Assembly: GCF_900104895.1 (NCBI RefSeq)
Contig: NZ_LT629742.1
Location: 3,410,001 to 3,474,000 of the forward strand
Source: Microterricola viridarii
Lineage (GTDB): Bacteria > Actinomycetota > Actinomycetes > Actinomycetales > Microbacteriaceae
Direction of reading: 5' to 3'
Length of the DNA: 64,000 bases
The position numbers were made by a program, and so were the translations under genes. Under the pieces are notes generated by a model. That model did no database searches. It saw only the letters and a list, made by a program, of their open reading frames with translations, and was not told where the DNA came from. Below are positions 56,371 through 64,000 of the stretch, in pieces. Every line of letters starts with the position of its first letter. Position 1 is the stretch's first letter.

Positions 56371-57906
56371 CTATCCCGTGAACTCGATCTGTCGGAGGGT
56401 CGGGAACATCATCCCGATGACCGGGGTCACCGTGAACTCGGAGGTGGAGATGTAGGTGTTGGTCGACTGGCTCCACACCGAGAAGAAGGCCTGCTCGGTG
56501 ACCATCGTGTTGAGCTTCTCGATCTCGGCCGTCTGCGCGTCGCCGGGCTCCGCCGAGAACACGGTGTCGACCTGCGCCTGGATCTCCGGGAAGGACTCGA
56601 GGCCGGGGTTCGGGTTGTACCACTGCGGCTTCGCGATCTGACGCTCGACGGTGGCGACCGGGTTGCCGTCCATCGCGATGACGGCGACGAACATCGGGTA
56701 CTCGGGGGCGACCGACATGTACTGCATGAAGTCGGTCTCCTTGAACGTGACGCCGATGCCGAGCTCGCCGAAGTTCTGCTCGATGATGGCCTGCCACGGC
56801 TGGAACGGCGGGGCCATCGGCATCGTGATGTCGAAGCCGTCGGCGTAGCCGGCCTCGGCCAGCAGCGCCTTCGCCTTGTCCATGCTCGGCTTGTACGTGC
56901 CGTTCAGCGACTCGACGTAGCCGGGGGTGCCCGCGGGGAACACCTGGTTGGTCGCGACGCCGACACCCTGGCCGATCGTGTCGACCATCTCCTGGCCGTT
57001 GAACGCGTAGTTCAGGGCCTGGCGCACGCGCACGTCGCCGAGCGGCTTGCCCATCTCGGTGGCGCCGACGCGGTCGCTGAACTGCAGGCCGACCCACATC
57101 GACAGGCCGGAGCTCACGTTCCAGTCGTACTGGGGCGCCATGTCCATGCCGGTCTTGTCGCCGTAGATGAGGTTGAACTGGCCGCCCTCCATGCCGTTGA
57201 GCATGGCGGTGCCGTCAGAGAGCGGCGTGACCGTCAGCGGGTCGAAGGGGAACTGCTCTGCGGCCCAGTGGTCGGCGACCTTGTCGAAGTGGTACTCCGC
57301 ACCCGCGACCGAGGAGTCGGACAGCGTGTACGGGCCGGATCCGACGGGCGTCTCGGCCAGCGAGCCGGCGTCGATCGCCTCGGGGGCCATCATGTAGCTG
57401 CGGCCGAGACCCATGAAGTAGAGGATCGTGTCGTCGCGCTGCGTGAGGTGGATCGCGATGGTGTCTGCGTCGACCGCCTCGAAGCTCTCCACCTTCTGGA
57501 AGGCCTCCTGCGAGCGCACGCCCGCCTTGAGGTAGTCGAGGCTCTTCACGGCGACCGCGGAGTCGAACGCCTCGCCGTTGGAGAACGTCGTGTCGGTGCG
57601 GAGGTTCATCGTGATGGTCTTGAAGTCCTCTGACACCTCCCAGTCCGTCGCCAGGGCGGGCTGGGGCTGGCCGTCGCCGTCGATGGTGAGCAGCGGGTCG
57701 TAGATGGCCGACAAGTAGGGGCCGTCGAAGCCGATGTCGGCGAGCGCCGGGTCCCACGAAGTGACATCGAGGAAATTGCCGATGCTGAGTTTGGTGGTGG
57801 TGGCATCGTCGCCACCGGATTCAGGGTTGGTGCTCGTGCCGCCGCTGCAGGCGGTGAGTACGAGGGCGCTGGCGGTGAGTACCGCAGCGATCGTTGCCTT
57901 CTTCAT
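56371..57906 (-). CDS. ABC transporter substrate-binding lipoprotein (SBP_bac_5)
   Basis: A 511-residue peptide/nickel-type extracytoplasmic binding protein. The signal peptide MKKATIAAVLTASALVLTAC ends with the lipobox LTAC, so it is a lipoprotein anchored outside the membrane. Family features include DPLLTIDGDGQPQPALATDWEVS in outline (PALATDW), FSNGEAFDSAVAVKSL, and VRQALNYAFNGQEMVD. It heads the ABC operon; a regulon dyad with a TAGAAT -10 box lies about 170 bp upstream, leaving a leader of about 160 nt. The ligand is unknown; this family binds peptides, opines and also glycosides or other small solutes. Confidence 0.94.
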   Translation of the reverse strand: MKKATIAAVLTASALVLTACSGGTSTNPESGGDDATTTKLSIGNFLDVTSWDPALADIGFDGPYLSAIYDPLLTIDGDGQPQPALATDWEVSEDFKTITMNLRTDTTFSNGEAFDSAVAVKSLDYLKAGVRSQEAFQKVESFEAVDADTIAIHLTQRDDTILYFMGLGRSYMMAPEAIDAGSLAETPVGSGPYTLSDSSVAGAEYHFDKVADHWAAEQFPFDPLTVTPLSDGTAMLNGMEGGQFNLIYGDKTGMDMAPQYDWNVSSGLSMWVGLQFSDRVGATEMGKPLGDVRVRQALNYAFNGQEMVDTIGQGVGVATNQVFPAGTPGYVESLNGTYKPSMDKAKALLAEAGYADGFDITMPMAPPFQPWQAIIEQNFGELGIGVTFKETDFMQYMSVAPEYPMFVAVIAMDGNPVATVERQIAKPQWYNPNPGLESFPEIQAQVDTVFSAEPGDAQTAEIEKLNTMVTEQAFFSVWSQSTNTYISTSEFTVTPVIGMMFPTLRQIEFTG

Positions 57907-58077
57907 CTCTGTCTTCTCTCGGTTACCGGGGCAGGGGTGTAACAAGGGGAGAGATCGATACCGTGCACAGCTCGACCCACATGTGCGCCGTCGCGCAGCG
58001 ACCCGGCGGAGTGCAGAGCTTGTCGCCTCGGGATGCGAGGTGGCTTCGTCGACACTCCACTGTGCCGTGCGGGTAAT

Positions 58078-58092
58078 TCTACAGTTGTTGAC
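58078..58092 (-). promoter_or_regulatory. Catabolic-regulon dyad, site 6 (ABC operon and hydratase region)
   Basis: TCTACAGTTGTTGAC on the plus strand. The minus strand carries TAGAAT (58076-58081) with TTGTCT 16 bp upstream, directed at the ABC operon. AGTTGT (58083-58088) and ACAACT (58100-58105) form an additional inverted repeat. The divergent hydratase gene begins 135 bp away. Confidence 0.7.
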
Positions 58093-58226
58093 AAGAAAGA
58101 CAACTCCGACTTTCTCCGCCCTTCCGGCGGTGAATTTCCGCGACTTTCCCCACCGGCGCGCGGCATCGTATACGATCACTGAGTAGTCATCGACAAGGCA
58201 GTCACTGATAAAGGAATGGTGCCCCA

Positions 58227-59012
58227 GTGTTGGAACCCGCTCAGATCACCGCGATCGCCGACGAGCTCTTCGAGGCCGATCGCACACGCAGCATCGTTCC
58301 GCTGCTCACCGCCCGCAATCCCGACATGACCGTCGAGGACGCCTATGCGGTGCAGAGCCTGTGGGCAGCGCGCAAGATCGAGTCCGGCCGGCGCCTCGTC
58401 GGCCGCAAGATCGGCCTCACCTCCAAGGTGATGCAGGTCGCCACGGGCATCACCGAGCCCGACTACGGGGTGATCTTCGACGACATGGTCTACGAGAACG
58501 GCTCGAGCATTCCGTTCGACAACTTCTCGAACGTGCGCATCGAGATCGAGCTCGCCTTCGTGCTCGCCCGCCCGCTGAGCGGCCCGAACTGCACCATCTT
58601 CGACGTGCTCTCGGCCACCGACTACGTGATCCCGGCGTTGGAGATCCTCAACTCGCACATCGAGATGTCCGGCCGCACCATCGTCGACACCATCTCAGAC
58701 AACGCGGCCATGGGCGCCATGGTGATCGGCGGCAACCCGGTGAAGCCGGATGCCGTTGACCTCCGCTGGGTCGGCGCACTGCTCTACCGCAACCAGACCA
58801 TCGAGGAATCCGGCGTGGCAGCGGCCGTGCTGAACCACCCCGCCAGCGGGGTGGCCTGGCTCGCCAACAAGCTCTCCCAGCACGGCTCGAGCCTCGCGGC
58901 CGGCGACATCGTGCTGGCCGGCTCGTTCACCCGCCCGATGTGGGTGGAGCGCGGCGACACCATCCACGCCGACTACGGACAGCTGGGGGCGATCACGTGT
59001 CGCTTCGAGTAG
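58227..59012 (+). CDS. 2-oxo-alkenoate hydratase (HpaH/MhpD family)
   Basis: A 261-residue hydratase of the fumarylacetoacetate-hydrolase-related fold, closest in pattern to HpaH (2-oxohept-4-ene-1,7-dioate hydratase). It adds water to a 2-oxo-4-enoate to give a 4-hydroxy-2-oxo acid. Visible features are GRKIGLTSKVMQ, metal ligands Glu in RIEIELAFVLA, ALEILNSHIEMSGRTI, and the C-terminal GSFTRPMWVERGD. The GTG at 58227 is preceded by AAAGGA at long spacing. It overlaps the aldolase gene by 16 bp. The pair does two consecutive steps of meta-cleavage-like pathways. Confidence 0.9.
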   Translation: MLEPAQITAIADELFEADRTRSIVPLLTARNPDMTVEDAYAVQSLWAARKIESGRRLVGRKIGLTSKVMQVATGITEPDYGVIFDDMVYENGSSIPFDNFSNVRIEIELAFVLARPLSGPNCTIFDVLSATDYVIPALEILNSHIEMSGRTIVDTISDNAAMGAMVIGGNPVKPDAVDLRWVGALLYRNQTIEESGVAAAVLNHPASGVAWLANKLSQHGSSLAAGDIVLAGSFTRPMWVERGDTIHADYGQLGAITCRFE

Positions 59013-59842
59013 AGAGGCACAGCGAGGGGTATCGCGCCCCGGGCACCGAGCCCACGCTCGCGGACGTGCTCGGATCGGCCGACCGGCCGCAGATCGGCCT
59101 CTGGGTGTGCTCCGGCAGCCCGCTCGTCGCCGAGATCTGTGCCGGCAGCGGCGTCGACTGGCTGCTCATCGACGCCGAGCACAGCCCGAACGGGCTGGAG
59201 TCCGTGCTCGCCCAGCTGCAGGCCGTTGCCCCGTACCCGGTGGCGCCCCTCGTGCGCGCCCCGATCGGCGACACCGTCATCATCAAGCAGCTGCTCGACC
59301 TCGGCGCGAAGAACCTGCTCGTGCCCATGGTCAACACGGCCGAGGAGGCCACGGAGCTGGTGCGCGCCATGCGCTACCCCCCGCTCGGCGTGCGCGGCGT
59401 CGGCGCCGCCCTCGCCCGCTCGGCCCGCTGGAACCGGATCGACGGCTACCTGGCCCAGGCGCACGAGCTCGTCTCGCTGTTCGTGCAGATCGAGACGGCA
59501 TCCGCTGTCGAGAACGTGGCCGCCATCGCCGCCATCGACGGCGTGGATGGCATCTTCGTCGGGCCCTCCGACCTGGCCGCCTCGATGGGCGTGCTGGGCC
59601 AGCAGGAGCACCCGGACGTCGTTGCGGCGGTCGAGCGCTGCATCCGCGTCGCGGCCGATCTCGGCAAGCCGGTCGGCGTCAACGCCTTCGCCCCGGCCAC
59701 CGCCGACCGTTATCTCGCCGCCGGCGCGAACTTCGTCTCGGTCGGCGCGGATGTCGCACTGCTCGCCCGCTCCTCGGAGGCCCTGGCCGCCCGCTACATC
59801 CCGGCCGACGGGCAATCCGACGGGGGGCGCGCCAGCTACTAG
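58997..59842 (+). CDS. HpcH/HpaI-type class II aldolase
   Basis: A 281-residue metal-dependent aldolase of the HpcH/HpaI family, which cleaves 4-hydroxy-2-oxo acids to pyruvate and an aldehyde. IGLWVCSGSP opens the barrel; LLIDAEHSPNG holds the catalytic His, PLVRAP the Arg, FVQIETASAVEN the metal-ligand Glu and FVGPSDLAASMG the metal-ligand Asp. The GTG start at 58997 lies inside the hydratase gene (16-bp overlap) with GGGGG upstream. It acts directly after the hydratase product. If the substrate is the homoprotocatechuate-type, the aldehyde would be succinic semialdehyde. Confidence 0.92.
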   Translation: MSLRVERHSEGYRAPGTEPTLADVLGSADRPQIGLWVCSGSPLVAEICAGSGVDWLLIDAEHSPNGLESVLAQLQAVAPYPVAPLVRAPIGDTVIIKQLLDLGAKNLLVPMVNTAEEATELVRAMRYPPLGVRGVGAALARSARWNRIDGYLAQAHELVSLFVQIETASAVENVAAIAAIDGVDGIFVGPSDLAASMGVLGQQEHPDVVAAVERCIRVAADLGKPVGVNAFAPATADRYLAAGANFVSVGADVALLARSSEALAARYIPADGQSDGGRASY

Positions 59843-59871
59843 GTCGCCCTCGCGGCGCGCGCCGCTTCCTG

Positions 59872-59887
59872 GGTAGACTGATCTACC
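59872..59887 (+). promoter_or_regulatory. Palindromic operator over the TetR promoter
   Basis: GGTAGA-CTGA-TCTACC is a perfect 6-bp dyad ending 2 bp before the TetR start codon. TAGACT (59874-59879) inside it is a -10 box, so the transcript is nearly leaderless and a bound repressor would block initiation. This is a typical autoregulated TetR arrangement. Confidence 0.7.
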
Positions 59888-59889
59888 TA

Positions 59890-60477
59890 ATGACAGACAA
59901 CGGTGTGGTCTCCGGGCGCGGCCCGGCCGGCGAGCGGGTTCTCGTTGCGGCTTCGCGACTCTTCTACGAGCGCGGCATCACCGCGACGGGCATCGACACG
60001 ATCACGGCCGCGGCCGGGGTCGCGAAGATGAGCCTGTACAACAACTTCTCCTCGAAGGAGGACCTCGTGCTGGCCTACATCCAGGCCCGCCACGAGGAAT
60101 GGCTCGAGCTGTACCGGCTGCGTGCCGAGAGCGCGAGAACGCCGGTCGAGCAGGTGCTGGCCGTCTTCGACGCCTACATCGACCATGCCCGCTTCGAGTA
60201 CGAACGCGGTTTCCGCGGTTGCGGGCTCCTGAACGCGGCGGCGGAGCTGCCTGTCGGCGCGCCCGGTCGCGCCGAGGTCCGCCGGCACAAGGAACAGGTC
60301 GAGGCGATCCTCGCGGACCAGCTCGCGCCGCTGGCTCGCGCTTCCGAGGTGCCGACGCTGGCCGAGCACCTGTCGTTCCTGCTGGAGGGATCGATGATCC
60401 GGGCCGGGCTGGAGGGCGGAGTCGGCCGCCTCGAGCACGCCCGAGCGCTCGCATCCCGACTTCTCGGCACGCCGTGA
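59890..60477 (+). CDS. TetR family transcriptional regulator
   Basis: A 195-residue TetR protein. The HTH spans about residues 15-55 (VLVAASRLFYERGITATGIDTI, then AGVAKMSLYNNFSSKEDLVLAYI). The C-terminal region (FRGCGLLNAAAELP) resembles the YcdC/AcuR-like subgroup where a Cys is conserved. The start ATG 59890 sits just after the operator. It overlaps the EamA transporter gene by 4 bp, so it probably represses that exporter, a common pairing. Confidence 0.92.
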   Translation: MTDNGVVSGRGPAGERVLVAASRLFYERGITATGIDTITAAAGVAKMSLYNNFSSKEDLVLAYIQARHEEWLELYRLRAESARTPVEQVLAVFDAYIDHARFEYERGFRGCGLLNAAAELPVGAPGRAEVRRHKEQVEAILADQLAPLARASEVPTLAEHLSFLLEGSMIRAGLEGGVGRLEHARALASRLLGTP

Positions 60478-61433
60478 GCGGGTCGCGCCGGGTCGGGATC
60501 GCGGCCATCACGGGCGCCTCGCTGCTCTGGGGAACGACCGGGACCGCGGCCACGTTCGCCCCGGGCGCTGGGCCGCTCGCCATCGGTGCGGCCGCCCTGG
60601 GCATCGGCGGGCTACTGCAGGCGGTGATCGCCGTGCCCGCGCTGCGCGCCGCGGCCCCCGCCCTGCGCGCGAACCGGAGGGCGGTGGTCGTCGGCTCGCT
60701 GGCCGTGGCGATCTATCCGCTCGCCTTCTACAGCTCCATGCACCTCTCCGGCGTGGCCATCGGCTCCGTGGTGTCGCTCGCCTCGGCGCCGCTGGCCTCC
60801 GGTTTGCTGGAGCGCTTCGTGGATCGACGGCGGCTGAGCCGGTGGTGGATGCTCGCCGCCACGCTCGGCATCCTGGGCAGCCTGCTGCTCTGCCTGTCGA
60901 AACTCGACGGCCCCGCCGCGTCGGCGGGCGGGACGGTGGCCGGAATCGGCCTCGGGCTCGTCGCCGGAGCGAGCTACGCGGTGTATTCCTGGGCCGCCCA
61001 CGGGCTGATGTCCCGCGGGGTGGGTCGGTCGGCATCGATGGGAGCGGTCTTCGGCGGCGGCGGGATCCTGCTGTTGCCCGTGCTCGTCGCCACCGGCGCC
61101 CCGCTCATCGCATCGCCGCAGGCGTTCGCGGTCGCCGGCTATATGGCGCTGATCCCGATGTTCCTCGGCTACGTCCTCTTCGGCCTGGGGCTGGCCCGGG
61201 TGTCTGCGAGCACGGCGACGACGGTGACGCTCACAGAGCCGGCCGTCGCGACCGTGCTCGCGGTGCTCATCGTCGGCGAGCAGCTGACGAGCGTGGGCTG
61301 GGCCGGCCTGGCGGTCATCGCGGGCGTCCTCGTCATCCTCGCCGCGGCACCCGCCACGAGCGCCAGGGCGCGGGGCGGCGCCGGCGGGCTGGAGCCGGCA
61401 TCCGGTGCCCTGTCGGCCCCCGGCATGTTCTAG
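60474..61433 (+). CDS. EamA family (DMT) transporter
   Basis: A 319-residue drug/metabolite transporter with ten membrane segments in two EamA repeats: the first begins ITGASLLWGTTGTAATF, the second GIGLGLVAGASYAVYSWAAHG. The conserved TEPAVATVLAVLIVGEQLT segment ends the second repeat. The GTG start overlaps the TetR stop (GTGA), showing translational coupling. It probably exports a metabolite sensed by that regulator. Confidence 0.9.
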   Translation: MSGSRRVGIAAITGASLLWGTTGTAATFAPGAGPLAIGAAALGIGGLLQAVIAVPALRAAAPALRANRRAVVVGSLAVAIYPLAFYSSMHLSGVAIGSVVSLASAPLASGLLERFVDRRRLSRWWMLAATLGILGSLLLCLSKLDGPAASAGGTVAGIGLGLVAGASYAVYSWAAHGLMSRGVGRSASMGAVFGGGGILLLPVLVATGAPLIASPQAFAVAGYMALIPMFLGYVLFGLGLARVSASTATTVTLTEPAVATVLAVLIVGEQLTSVGWAGLAVIAGVLVILAAAPATSARARGGAGGLEPASGALSAPGMF

Positions 61434-61446
61434 ACTGGTCGCGTCA

Positions 61447-61461
61447 GACGGCCCGGCCGTC
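61447..61461 (+). terminator. Short hairpin after EamA gene
   Basis: GACGGC-CCG-GCCGTC is a perfect 6-bp dyad 13 bp after the stop codon, followed by GTGTTCTC. It is a weak terminator candidate. Confidence 0.35.
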
Positions 61462-61562
61462 GTGTTCTCAAAAGGGACACTGAGCGAAGATGCGCAACGC
61501 GGTGCATTCCTCGTGAGACATATACGGACTTCGAAAACCCGCAATATGACTCAAGGAACATC

Positions 61563-63269
61563 ATGACCGCTCTGTCGACCGCCGACGCCGTTTCCTCTTC
61601 GAGCCCGGCCGCCGCGCCCACGCCCGCCCCCACCGTTTCCGCGCGCATCGCCCAGGCCCTCGCCCCGCACGCCACCGAGGTGTTCGGCGTGATGGGCAAT
61701 GGCAACGCCTACTTCATCGACGCGCTCGGCCGCGCCGGGCTGCGCTTCACCGCCGTGCGGCACGAGACGGCCAGTGTGGCCGCCGCCGACGCCCACTATC
61801 GCGCCAGCGGCCGCATCGCCATCGCCACCACGACCTACGGCGCCGGCTTCACCAACGCGGCCACCTCGCTGGCCGAGGCCGCGCAGGCCCGCATCCCGCT
61901 CGTGCTCGTCGTCGGCGACGCCCCCGGCACGGGCCCCCGCCCCTGGGACATCGACCAGGCCGGCTTCGCCGCCGCACTCGGCGCGGAGACGATCGTCGTC
62001 ACCGCGGCGAATGCCGCCGAGCAGACCACCCGCGCCCTCGAGCGCGCCATCGCCGGCCGCGCGCCCGTCGTGCTCGCCATCCCCTACGACCTCTCCTCGA
62101 AGCCGGCCACCGACACGGCGGCGCTCCGCCCCCTCGCCCTGCCGGCGCCGCTGCGCGCCGACACGCTCGACACCAACGCCGCCGCCGCAGCCCTGGCCGC
62201 CGCGCAGCGCCCGTTCATCTTGGCCGGCCGCGGTGCCTGGCTCGCCGGCGCCGGCGAGGACCTCAGCCGCCTCGCCGATCTGACCGGCGCCGTGACGGCG
62301 AGCACCGCCCTCGGCCGCGGCCTCTTCGCCCGCGCCGAGTACGACCTCGGCGTCACCGGCGGCTTCGGCCAGGAGGAGGCGATGCGCCTCGTCGGCACCG
62401 CCGACGTCGTGCTCGTCGTCGGCGCCGGGCTCAACCAGTTCACGATGCAGTTCGGCGCCCTGATCACGCCGGGCACCACCGTCATCCGCATCGACGACGA
62501 GGAGCGCGCCCACCCCATCGTCACCCAGTTCGTGCGCGGCGACGCGAAGCTGAGCGTCGAGGCCATCGCGACGCGCATCGCGTGGCTGGGCGCCGAGCCC
62601 TCCGGGTGGCGCGAATCGGTCGCCGGGCTCGCCGACGGCAGCCTGCGCGCTCGACCGGCCGGCCAGGTCGAGCTGCCGGATGGGCTGCTCGACCCACGCC
62701 AGGTGGCCACCCGCCTGGCCGGTCTGCTGCCGGAGGACCGCGTCGTCGTCTCCGACGGCGGCCACTTCATCGGCTGGGCGAACATGTACTGGCCGGTCGC
62801 CAGCCCGAACCGAATGCTGATGGTCGGCACCGCGTTCCAGACCATCGGCCTCGGCTTCCCGAGCGCGGTCGGCGCCGCCCGCGCGCTGCCGGACTCCACC
62901 CTCGTCGTCACGACCGGCGACGGCGGCGGCCTGATGGCCCTCGCCGACCTCGACTCCGTGATCCGCACGGCAGACCGTGCCATCATCGTCGTCTGGAACG
63001 ACGCCGTCTACGGCGCCGAGGTGCACCTCTACGGCCGGCTCGGCCTCGGCCAGGAGGCCATGCGCATCGAGCAGGCAGACTTCGCCGCTCTCGGGCGCGC
63101 ACTCGGGGCGCGCGGCAGCGTCATCCGCTCGCTCGGCGACCTCGCCGAGTTCGAGCAGTGGCTCGCGGAGGACGGCAGGGGCACGTTCGTGCTGGACTGC
63201 CGGGTCTCCAGCAGCATCGTGGCGCCGTATCAAGAAGAGGTCTACGCGTTCAACACCCGCGCGCGTTGA
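61563..63269 (+). CDS. Thiamine diphosphate-dependent enzyme (acetolactate synthase/benzoylformate decarboxylase-like)
   Basis: A 568-residue ThDP enzyme with three domains. The N-terminal Pyr domain carries the catalytic Glu in VRHETASVAAADA (about residue 62), the middle domain starts near RPFILAGRGAWLAGAG, and the C-terminal PP domain contains the cofactor motif GDGGGLMALADL ... WNDAVYG (GDG-x-N, near residues 457-485). It cleaves or joins C-C bonds next to a keto group; decarboxylation of a 2-oxo acid is as likely as ligation. AAGGAAC precedes the ATG at 61563, and a six-codon minicistron (61546-61566) overlaps the start. Its link to the catabolic block is positional only. Confidence 0.9.
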   Translation: MTALSTADAVSSSSPAAAPTPAPTVSARIAQALAPHATEVFGVMGNGNAYFIDALGRAGLRFTAVRHETASVAAADAHYRASGRIAIATTTYGAGFTNAATSLAEAAQARIPLVLVVGDAPGTGPRPWDIDQAGFAAALGAETIVVTAANAAEQTTRALERAIAGRAPVVLAIPYDLSSKPATDTAALRPLALPAPLRADTLDTNAAAAALAAAQRPFILAGRGAWLAGAGEDLSRLADLTGAVTASTALGRGLFARAEYDLGVTGGFGQEEAMRLVGTADVVLVVGAGLNQFTMQFGALITPGTTVIRIDDEERAHPIVTQFVRGDAKLSVEAIATRIAWLGAEPSGWRESVAGLADGSLRARPAGQVELPDGLLDPRQVATRLAGLLPEDRVVVSDGGHFIGWANMYWPVASPNRMLMVGTAFQTIGLGFPSAVGAARALPDSTLVVTTGDGGGLMALADLDSVIRTADRAIIVVWNDAVYGAEVHLYGRLGLGQEAMRIEQADFAALGRALGARGSVIRSLGDLAEFEQWLAEDGRGTFVLDCRVSSSIVAPYQEEVYAFNTRAR

Positions 63270-63277
63270 GCGCCCGC

Positions 63278-63308
63278 GCGGCTGAGCGCTCCCGCAGCGC
63301 TCAGCCGC
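63278..63308. terminator. Bidirectional terminator between ThDP enzyme and EamA genes
   Basis: GCGGCTGAGCGCT (63278-63290) and AGCGCTCAGCCGC (63296-63308) form a perfect 13-bp stem with a 5-base loop between convergent genes; it overlaps the stop codon of the EamA gene. Confidence 0.75.
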
Positions 63309-64000
63309 CCAGCCGGATGGCCACGATTCCCGTCACCGCGATCACGGTCGCCGCCAACCGCCAGGTGCTGAATCGCTCACGAAACACGACGTAGCCGATC
63401 ACGCCTGCGGCGAGCACACCGGTTTCACGCAGGGCGGAGACGACCGCGAGCGGCGCCATCGACTGAGCCCAGACCACGATCGTGTACGCGACGAGGGAGA
63501 GCACGCCGCCGACGGCGCCCAGCGGCGCGTGCCGGCGCATGCCGCGGAGCATCTCGGAGCGATCCCGCGCGAGCAGGAAGCAGACCAGCGGGAGCGTCAC
63601 CCCCTGCAGCAGGAACAACCACGCCGCATAGCCGAGCGGGTCTCCCGCGATCCGCACCCCCATGCCGTCGATCACCGAGTAGGCGGTGATTGTGACGCCG
63701 ACGGCGACGGCCATCAGCGTTCCCGCGGTGGCGGTGCGCCCCCTCGGCGACCACGACAACGCGAACAGCGACACGGCCACAACCGCGACACCGCCGAACT
63801 GCGCCGCCGTCATCTGCTCGCCGAGCAGCGTCGTGGAGATCAGCGTCACGCCGAGCACGGCGATTCCGCGGGTCAGCGGGTAGGTCTTGCCGAACTCCGA
63901 CTTCGCATATGCCGCCGTCAGCAGCACCAGGTAGAGCGTCTGCACGGCCGCGGAGACGAGGATGTACGGCCAGGCGGCCGCGGGCGGGAACGGCAGGAGC
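63301..64000 (-). CDS. EamA family transporter (5' end beyond window)
   Basis: 233 codons of a DMT/EamA transporter, cut by the right edge, so the N-terminus is missing. The second repeat (LGAVGGVLSLVAYTIVVWAQ, then APLAVVSALRETGVLAAGVIGYVVFRERF) is complete, and part of the first repeat (SEFGKTYPLTRGIAVLGVTLISTTLLGEQ in outline) is visible. The frame is open to position 64000. Export of a metabolite is likely; the substrate is unknown. Confidence 0.88.
   Translation of the reverse strand, partial: LLPFPPAAAWPYILVSAAVQTLYLVLLTAAYAKSEFGKTYPLTRGIAVLGVTLISTTLLGEQMTAAQFGGVAVVAVSLFALSWSPRGRTATAGTLMAVAVGVTITAYSVIDGMGVRIAGDPLGYAAWLFLLQGVTLPLVCFLLARDRSEMLRGMRRHAPLGAVGGVLSLVAYTIVVWAQSMAPLAVVSALRETGVLAAGVIGYVVFRERFSTWRLAATVIAVTGIVAIRLGG

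Noticed and set aside
31071-61433. Catabolic region considered as a genomic island
   Set aside because: No integrase, attachment repeats or tRNA end, and base composition looks like the rest of the window. The rRNA operon at one side is only a weak hint.

Overview
The window looks like chromosomal DNA of a high-GC Gram-positive actinobacterium, most likely a member of the Microbacteriaceae. The evidence is uniformly GC-rich coding sequence with GC-ending codons, actinobacterial rRNA sequence, GTP-dependent PEP carboxykinase next to a RamB-type regulator, an F420/deazaflavin-type nitroreductase and several leaderless promoters. I saw no phage, transposon, CRISPR array or tRNA gene.

Layout. 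0-23 kb is mostly housekeeping and central carbon metabolism. It holds a partial SDR with a divergent TetR, an AI-2E-type permease, a MetE-like barrel protein, a DUF445 protein, a galactose locus (galM, a DeoR regulator, divergent galT-galK), pckG facing a RamB-like regulator, a PadR/membrane-protein pair, a deazaflavin oxidoreductase, a hydroxyacyl-CoA dehydrogenase/thiolase pair, a TrmH-type methyltransferase, a succinate-semialdehyde-type dehydrogenase and an MHS transporter divergent from an AraC regulator with a FeaR-like N-terminal domain. 23-29 kb is an rRNA operon on the minus strand: two promoters, 16S, a spacer without a tRNA, 23S, 5S, a hairpin, and a second 5S.

29-64 kb is a dense catabolic region. 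First comes an amine block: an APC permease, copper amine oxidase, a VIT-family transporter and a moaF homologue, with an aldehyde dehydrogenase at 50.8 kb. The promoters of amine oxidase, moaF and aldehyde dehydrogenase share the same architecture: GTCAA-type direct repeats 21 bp apart, 20 bp upstream of a -10 box. Then comes a set of enzymes and transporters: two amidohydrolases, two phosphotriesterase-family proteins, a methyltransferase-fold protein, esterases, SDR, MDR, two aldo/keto reductases, a peptide-type ABC importer, a 2-oxo-alkenoate hydratase and an HpcH/HpaI aldolase. Six intergenic sites between 36.6 and 58.1 kb carry a 15-bp dyad (TCTACR-N3-GTTGAC type), often overlapping a TAGAAT-like -10 box. 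I infer that this block is one regulon, perhaps repressed by the TetR protein encoded at 36.7 kb. The likely chemistry is uptake, ester/lactone hydrolysis, oxidation to a 2-oxo acid, hydration and aldol cleavage. The actual substrate cannot be read from the sequence. The right end holds another TetR/EamA pair, a ThDP-dependent enzyme and a partial EamA transporter.

Several proteins in the catabolic block lack expected catalytic residues: one of the two phosphotriesterase-like proteins, both aldo/keto reductases and the methyltransferase. This suggests that pseudo-enzymes or altered chemistry are part of the system.
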